Part shown: one piece after another, positions 59,482 to 64,000 of the stretch
Position numbering within the stretch: position 1 is the first letter of the stretch
Layout: each line of letters opens with the position of its first letter
Assembly (NCBI GenBank): GCA_035444285.1
Contig: DAOMOK010000004.1
Span: 1-64,000 of the forward strand
Length of the DNA stretch: 64,000 nt
Direction: 5' to 3'
Origin: CAADGU01 sp035444285
Lineage (GTDB): Bacteria > Chloroflexota > Anaerolineae > Promineifilales > Promineifilaceae
Made by a program: the position numbers and the translations under genes
Notes under the pieces: model-generated
The model's input: the letters and a program-made list of their open reading frames with translations, nothing else
What the model was told of the DNA's origin: nothing
Database searches by the model: none

Positions 59482-60696
59482 ATGACGAAAAGATTTTTTG
59501 CAGTTTTTTCCCTGATGATGGTTTCCGTGACGATGTTAATGTTGCTGCTATCTAATGGCATTCAGGCAGCGTCGGATGGACCTGGTCTGTTTGTTGACAG
59601 TGGGCAACTGTTGGGTTCAGCCTCTAGTTATGCTGTCGCTTTGGGCGACGTGGATGGTGATGGTGATTTGGATGCCTTCATTGGGAAGCATGGAGCTAAT
59701 GAAGTATGGCTGAACGATGGCACAGGCATCTTTACAAACAGTGGTCAGATATTGGCGACAAACTCCAGTTATGGGGTGGCTCTGGGTGATTTAGATGGTG
59801 ACGGGGATCTGGATGTATTCATCGCCAATCGTGCTTGGAGCGCCGCCCCTGACAAAGTCTGGTTGAATGACGGTCATGGATACTTCAACGTAACTGCCCA
59901 ATCACTGGGTAACACCTCTAGTTATGACGTTGCGCTTGGCGATGTCAACATGGATGGCACGTTGGATGCGTTTGTGGCTGCCTGTGGTGATCCTTTAGCC
60001 AACCTGGATAACACAAATATCCTTTGGCTGAATGATGGCGCCGCGCATTTCAGCGATAGCGGCCTGGATTTTGGCACGTTGTGCAGTGTTGCCGTGTCGA
60101 TAGGTGACCTCAACCATGACGGCAAAATTGATATTGTGGTGGCAAATGCCGGTATTTCTCATGGTGTAGAAGTCTGGATTAACATGACAGTCTCGCCCTC
60201 TGCTACCGTTGCTTTCAGCAAAACGCAGATTATTGATTTGACATATAACTTTGATGTGGGGTTAGGTGATTTCAATGGGGACACACACCTCGATGTTTTC
60301 ATTGCCAATGCAGATGCATTGAGCGGAGTACAACCCGATCACATTTGGGTAAATGACGGGATGGGAAACTTTGTGGACTCAGGTCATTTATTAGGTAGCA
60401 CCCCCAGTGGAAGTGTGGCGCTTGGTGACTTTAATGAAGACGGATATCTAGATGCGGCCGTCGCCACCGGATCTCATCAGCATGAGCTACCCGATACTGT
60501 CTGGTTTAACGACGCCGATTTCAATTTCTCCACCCAGGTTTTGGGTGTGACCTACGGACTAGATATAGCTGCCGGTGACTTAGATGGCGACTCTGACCTG
60601 GATCTTTTTATCGCAACAGTCCTTGCCGATCAAGTCTGGTTTAACCGGCTTATCATGGATGACCATTTTATCTTTCTCCCCTATGTACAGCGATAA
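59482..60696 (+). CDS. secreted FG-GAP (integrin-like) seven-bladed propeller protein
   Basis: 404 residues from ATG 59482 (AAAGGAG eight bases upstream; GTG 59476 is possible). Signal peptide KRFFAVFSLMMVSVTMLMLLLSNGIQAA. The mature chain has seven ~55-residue repeats, each with an ALGD(V/L/F)(D/N)xDGxLDxFIA calcium-binding loop: VDGDGDLD, LDGDGDLD, VNMDGTLD, LNHDGKID, FNGDTHLD, FNEDGYLD, LDGDSDLD, and VWLNDG in most. This is a complete FG-GAP/VCBS beta-propeller, a surface adhesion or binding module. It sits between the A2M and PBP1C genes, an unusual interruption of that pair. The composition is AT-richer and no ACGGCCGT occurs in the gene, which suggests later insertion. Confidence 0.9.
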   Translation: MTKRFFAVFSLMMVSVTMLMLLLSNGIQAASDGPGLFVDSGQLLGSASSYAVALGDVDGDGDLDAFIGKHGANEVWLNDGTGIFTNSGQILATNSSYGVALGDLDGDGDLDVFIANRAWSAAPDKVWLNDGHGYFNVTAQSLGNTSSYDVALGDVNMDGTLDAFVAACGDPLANLDNTNILWLNDGAAHFSDSGLDFGTLCSVAVSIGDLNHDGKIDIVVANAGISHGVEVWINMTVSPSATVAFSKTQIIDLTYNFDVGLGDFNGDTHLDVFIANADALSGVQPDHIWVNDGMGNFVDSGHLLGSTPSGSVALGDFNEDGYLDAAVATGSHQHELPDTVWFNDADFNFSTQVLGVTYGLDIAAGDLDGDSDLDLFIATVLADQVWFNRLIMDDHFIFLPYVQR

Positions 60697-60750
60697 AACA
60701 TTCTTATCAAACGACCGGCGCATTGCAGGAAATGGTTATTTCTCAATCAC

Positions 60751-63282
60751 ATGAAACGTCTCAGGAAAATTAATCTACTTTTTTTATTGGTTTTACTGGG
60801 TGTCAGCATCGTCGGCGTAAAATGGCTCTTTGCCGATTTGCCGGATGTGGCGGGCTTGCAGCGTCCGGTGATGCTGCCCAGTGTGCGCATTGTGGATCGC
60901 TACGGCCGTCCGCTCTATGATGTGATCGATCAGGAGTACGGCCGTTACACCGTTCTGCCCCTGGCCGACATCCCGCTCGCCCTCCAGCAGGCCACCATCG
61001 CCACCGAGGACAAAAGTTTTTACACCAACCCCGGCGTAGACTTTTGGGGCATCGCCCGTGCGCTCTGGACCAATACCCAAAGCGGCCAGGTCGTCTCCGG
61101 CGGCAGCACCATCACTCAACAGGTGGTGCGCAACCTGCTGCTCAACAGCGACGAGCGCCATGAGATCACTATCCGGCGCAAACTGCGGGAGGTGGCTCTG
61201 GCCTGGCAGGTCACCCGCCGCCAGGACAAGGATGACATCCTGGCCCTCTACCTGAACCAGAGCTACTACGGCGGTATAGCCTATGGCGTGGAAGCGGCCG
61301 CGCGCACCTACTTTGGCAAAACGGCCGCCGATCTGACTCTGGCCGAAAGCGCCCTCATTGCCGGGCTGCCCCAGGCGCCCGCCCTGTACAATCCGCTGGT
61401 GAACCCGGACGCGGCCAAAACACGGCAAGAAGTGGTGTTGGGGCTGATGCTGGCGCAGGGCTATATCACCCAGGCGCAGCATGACCAGGCTGGGCGTGAG
61501 CCGCTGCAATACGCGGCCACGCCATACCCGGTACAGGCCCCCCACTTTGTGATGATGGTGCAGGCGGAACTGGACGGTTTGCTTTCCCCGGAAATGCTGC
61601 TTGACAGCGGCGGCGTCACCGTGCGCACCACACTCGATTTGGACTGGCAAAACCAGGCGCAAAAGATTGTGAGCGAGCAAATTGACCTGCTTAACAATCC
61701 GCGCAACGGCGCGCCCACCCATGCCGCTCACAATGCGGCGCTGGTGGCGCTGAATCCACAAACAGGCGAAGTGATGGCGCTGGTGGGCAATGTGGACTAC
61801 TTTGACGAAAAGCGCCAGGGAGCCATCAACATGGCGCTGATGCCGCGCCAGCCGGGGTCATCTTTGAAGCCAATTGTGTATGCAGCGGGTATGACGCCGG
61901 GACAGGCACGATCTAACGCTGCGACTGGGCTGCCCTTTACCCCCGCCACGCTCTTTTACGACGTGCGCACCGTCTTTATTACCCATGAGCAAGACCCGTA
62001 TGTGCCGGTCAACTTCTCGCGCACGGAGCATGGCCCGGTGCTGCTGCGCACGGCGCTGGCTTCTTCGCTCAATATCCCGGCGGTGATTGCCCTGGATAGG
62101 GTGGGGGTGGCAACGGCCATGCGCCAGGCGGCGCTGATGGGCATTGGCACGTTGGGTGAACCGGATGCGTATGACCTGTCGTTTGCATTGGGTGGCGGCC
62201 CGGTGCGCTTGTTTGACCTGACAACGGCGTATGCGGCCTTTGCCAATAGCGGTTCGCGCATCACGCCGTCCCTGATTCTGGATGTGACCGATGGGCAGGG
62301 CAATGTGCTGGTTCAGCCACCGTCCACAACGCCTACGCGGGTTCTGGACGCACGGGTAGCCTGGCTGATCAGCGACATGCTCAGCGATGATAAGGCCCGT
62401 ATTCTCTCGTTTGGGCCGGATAGCATCTTGAACATTGGCCGCACAGCCGCTGTAAAAACCGGTACGACCAACAATTTCCACGATAACTGGACGGTGGGGT
62501 ATACGCCGGATGTGGTGGTGGGGGTGTGGGTGGGCAATGCCGACAATACACCCATGTTTAATGTGACCGGCGTCAGTGGCGCCGGGCCGATCTGGCATAT
62601 GTTTATGCGCGAGATTTTGCGCGGCACGCCGGATAAGCCGTTTCCACAGCCGGAGGGGGTGGTGCAGGTGGAGGTGTGCAGTTTGTCCGGCTTACGGCCG
62701 TCGCCTGATTGCCCGTTTCGCCGCTATGAGTGGTTCATCGCCGGTACAGAACCACAAGAGACGGATACGTTTTACCGCCGGGTGGAGATTGATAAAGAGA
62801 CCGGTTTGCTGGCAAATGAAACGACGCCACTCGACCAGGTGGTGCGCCAACTGGCGCTGGCGCTGCCGCCGCCGCTCCATCCCTGGGCGCGGGCGGAGGG
62901 GCTGTTGCTGCTGGATGATTTGCTGCTGGCGCAGGCGGCGGTGGGCGATGCGGACACTGCGGCGGTGCTCAATGCAAGCGTGTCCCCCATCCACCTCATT
63001 TCACCAGACCCGCAAACGAAATACCGGATTTCGATGGCCGTGCCCGCCGCCGCCCAAAAGCTGCCGGTAGAAGCAGTGGCCGCCGCCCACATGCAGTCAG
63101 TCACGTTGTGGCTGGATGATGCGCCGCTGGCAACGCTGACAGGCCCGCCATACCGCGTCTGGTGGGCGCTGACGCCCGGCGTGCATACGATGTGGGCGGA
63201 AGGGGTGGATGCAGAGGGCACGGCCGTGCAAAGTGAACGGATTAACTTTGAGGTATTGGCGGCCATTCGGCTGTCAAATTGA
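60751..63282 (+). CDS. pbpC: penicillin-binding protein 1C
   Basis: 843 residues. N-terminal membrane helix (~7-28), GT51 glycosyltransferase domain (~55-230; ATIATEDKSFYTNPGVDFWGIARA, GGSTITQQVVRNLLL, RKLREVALAWQ, ILALYLNQSYYGG), transpeptidase domain (~300-620) with S370-x-x-K373 in QPGSSLKPIVYAAG, the SxN-type motif SSLNIP and K569-T-G-T, then the C-terminal BiPBP_C domain (~745-840; SPIHLISPDPQTKYRISMAVPAAAQ). The BiPBP_C tail identifies the 1C class. It polymerises and crosslinks peptidoglycan outside the membrane. PBP1C and A2M genes are a recurrent pair, thought to repair the wall when the envelope is breached while A2M blocks proteases. Here an FG-GAP gene lies between. Confidence 0.95.
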   Translation: MKRLRKINLLFLLVLLGVSIVGVKWLFADLPDVAGLQRPVMLPSVRIVDRYGRPLYDVIDQEYGRYTVLPLADIPLALQQATIATEDKSFYTNPGVDFWGIARALWTNTQSGQVVSGGSTITQQVVRNLLLNSDERHEITIRRKLREVALAWQVTRRQDKDDILALYLNQSYYGGIAYGVEAAARTYFGKTAADLTLAESALIAGLPQAPALYNPLVNPDAAKTRQEVVLGLMLAQGYITQAQHDQAGREPLQYAATPYPVQAPHFVMMVQAELDGLLSPEMLLDSGGVTVRTTLDLDWQNQAQKIVSEQIDLLNNPRNGAPTHAAHNAALVALNPQTGEVMALVGNVDYFDEKRQGAINMALMPRQPGSSLKPIVYAAGMTPGQARSNAATGLPFTPATLFYDVRTVFITHEQDPYVPVNFSRTEHGPVLLRTALASSLNIPAVIALDRVGVATAMRQAALMGIGTLGEPDAYDLSFALGGGPVRLFDLTTAYAAFANSGSRITPSLILDVTDGQGNVLVQPPSTTPTRVLDARVAWLISDMLSDDKARILSFGPDSILNIGRTAAVKTGTTNNFHDNWTVGYTPDVVVGVWVGNADNTPMFNVTGVSGAGPIWHMFMREILRGTPDKPFPQPEGVVQVEVCSLSGLRPSPDCPFRRYEWFIAGTEPQETDTFYRRVEIDKETGLLANETTPLDQVVRQLALALPPPLHPWARAEGLLLLDDLLLAQAAVGDADTAAVLNASVSPIHLISPDPQTKYRISMAVPAAAQKLPVEAVAAAHMQSVTLWLDDAPLATLTGPPYRVWWALTPGVHTMWAEGVDAEGTAVQSERINFEVLAAIRLSN

Positions 63283-63302
63283 ACTATCCATAATCGCCGC
63301 CA

Positions 63303-64000
63303 TCATGCGGCCACATATGCCAGCTTGCGTGGTTTACGTCGGGACTGTACGGCCGTGATAATCACCATCAACAAGACTGCCGCTGTCGCCGCCCAGGCTG
63401 CATTTGCTACCAGCGGTGTGTCTGCCTGCGCCACGCCAATTCCGGCAAAGGCCCACACCAGCACCAGCAGGTAGGCCACATCACGATGGCGCAGCGCCAT
63501 CAACCCGGCCACAACCACGGCTACAACCAACATGATCACCGTCCAGATTTCCGGGGCAACTCCCCAGCCGCTCCAGTTAACATAATCTAGCAGGACGGTG
63601 ATATTGGCAATGGTTGCCACCGTAATCCAGCCCAGGTATATGCTAAAGGGAACACGTACTGCCCATTGTTCGGCGGGGGACACGGCCGTGCGCCCCGTGC
63701 CCAATCGCAGGTAAATGGTAATCAGGCTGCCCAGCAAAATCGCCATCATCACCACTGAAACGGCAAAGTAGCCGTAGTGCCAGCAGAAAATCCAGACCGT
63801 ATTGGCCAGGGAGCTGACCACAAATATCCAGCCGGTACGCTGCAACCGGGGATTTTCCCGTTGGGCGGGCAGGGCCTGGTAAATGGCATACACAATCAGC
63901 GCCAGGTAAATGAGACCCCAAATAGCAAAGACGTATCCGGCGGGCACAAAAAATACATCAAAGCTATCAGAAATTTCGGCTGTGGAAATGCCATTGATGG
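63303..64000 (-). CDS. TspO/MBR-related tryptophan-rich membrane protein (5' end beyond window)
   Basis: The frame runs to the right window edge: past the internal GTG at 63947 the codons still read ISTAEISDSFDVFFVPAGYVFAIWG, which is a normal family N-terminal stretch, so the gene is cut by the window. At least 232 residues are visible, with about seven membrane helices: VPAGYVFAIWGLIYLALIVYAIYQAL, WIFVVSSLANTVWIFCWHYGYFAVSVVMMAILL, WAVRVPFSIYLGWITVATIANITVLLDYVNW. This larger bacterial TspO-like family binds tetrapyrroles or sterol-like ligands in studied relatives; function here is unknown. Convergent with pbpC (20-base gap). Confidence 0.85.
   Translation of the reverse strand, partial: INGISTAEISDSFDVFFVPAGYVFAIWGLIYLALIVYAIYQALPAQRENPRLQRTGWIFVVSSLANTVWIFCWHYGYFAVSVVMMAILLGSLITIYLRLGTGRTAVSPAEQWAVRVPFSIYLGWITVATIANITVLLDYVNWSGWGVAPEIWTVIMLVVAVVVAGLMALRHRDVAYLLVLVWAFAGIGVAQADTPLVANAAWAATAAVLLMVIITAVQSRRKPRKLAYVAA

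Noticed and set aside
1..64000. rRNA or tRNA genes
   Set aside because: No cloverleaf-like segments with a GGTTCRANTCC T-arm and no rRNA-like stretches were noticed on either strand; a tRNAscan run would settle this.

Overview
The window is a moderately GC-rich bacterial chromosome segment that most resembles the phylum Chloroflexota (Anaerolineae-like). This rests on gene style only: Thr/Pro-rich 'TPTPT' linkers after lipoprotein signals, a Ser/Thr kinase fused to an FGE-like domain, bacterial alpha-2-macroglobulins next to PBP1C, and a T-box in front of valS. There is no rRNA or other marker to confirm it. I found no rRNA, tRNA, CRISPR array or complete insertion sequence.

Layout. 1-2.1 kb: an AT-richer, probably foreign island with the C-terminal tip of an Rhs polymorphic toxin and an ATGA-coupled TPR gene (candidate immunity). 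2.1-4.2 kb: IS110 and Rpn-nuclease remnants. 4.3-7.9 kb (minus): yqeY, pgpH, ybeY, dgkA housekeeping operon. 8.2-9.7 kb: secreted FN3 protein. 9.9-14.0 kb (minus): valS-tauE behind a Val-specific T-box that carries inserted repeats. 14.2-19.8 kb: an 810-aa protein with an HxxxDG acyltransferase-like motif, then a double-kinase/TM/FGE receptor. 19.8-20.6 kb: DUF433/DUF5615 toxin-antitoxin-like pair. 20.7-25.2 kb: acyl-CoA ligase, amidohydrolase, TetR, MaoC hydratase and FabG-like SDR. 25.2-28.4 kb: an ABC importer of the TrpXYZ type. 28.5-31.9 kb: TrmH methyltransferase, split ThrE exporter, cyclic-2,3-DPG-synthetase-like GTPase. 32.4-40.3 kb: secreted protein, EEP phosphatase/nuclease and a 1989-aa alpha-2-macroglobulin with a lost thioester. 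40.4-50.7 kb: ALDH, Lon, membrane protein, cupin, CPA2 antiporter with USP domains, MFS, methyltransferase. 50.7-63.3 kb: ABC exporter, a 0.9-kb repeat-rich divergent region, a second alpha-2-macroglobulin with intact CTEQ, an FG-GAP propeller and PBP1C. 63.3 kb to the edge: TspO/MBR-like protein, cut by the window.

The main non-coding signals are these. (1) The palindrome ACGGCCGT occurs about 120 times by eye (roughly one expected by chance), in all reading frames and in intergenic DNA: a HIP1-like genome signature, absent from the foreign 5' island. (2) Short-word tandem/inverted repeats form hairpins that abut or create the stop codons of at least ten genes. (3) Nine exact 41-bp units, each made of three palindromes, lie between the divergent ABC exporter and A2M genes, followed by a three-way-junction-like inverted repeat. 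(4) The valS leader combines a T-box (specifier GUC), two inserted repeat elements and a separate 21-bp degenerate tandem repeat.

Starts were refined by ribosome-binding site, overlap with neighbours and family N-termini. Family assignments come from memory of motifs; no database search was run.
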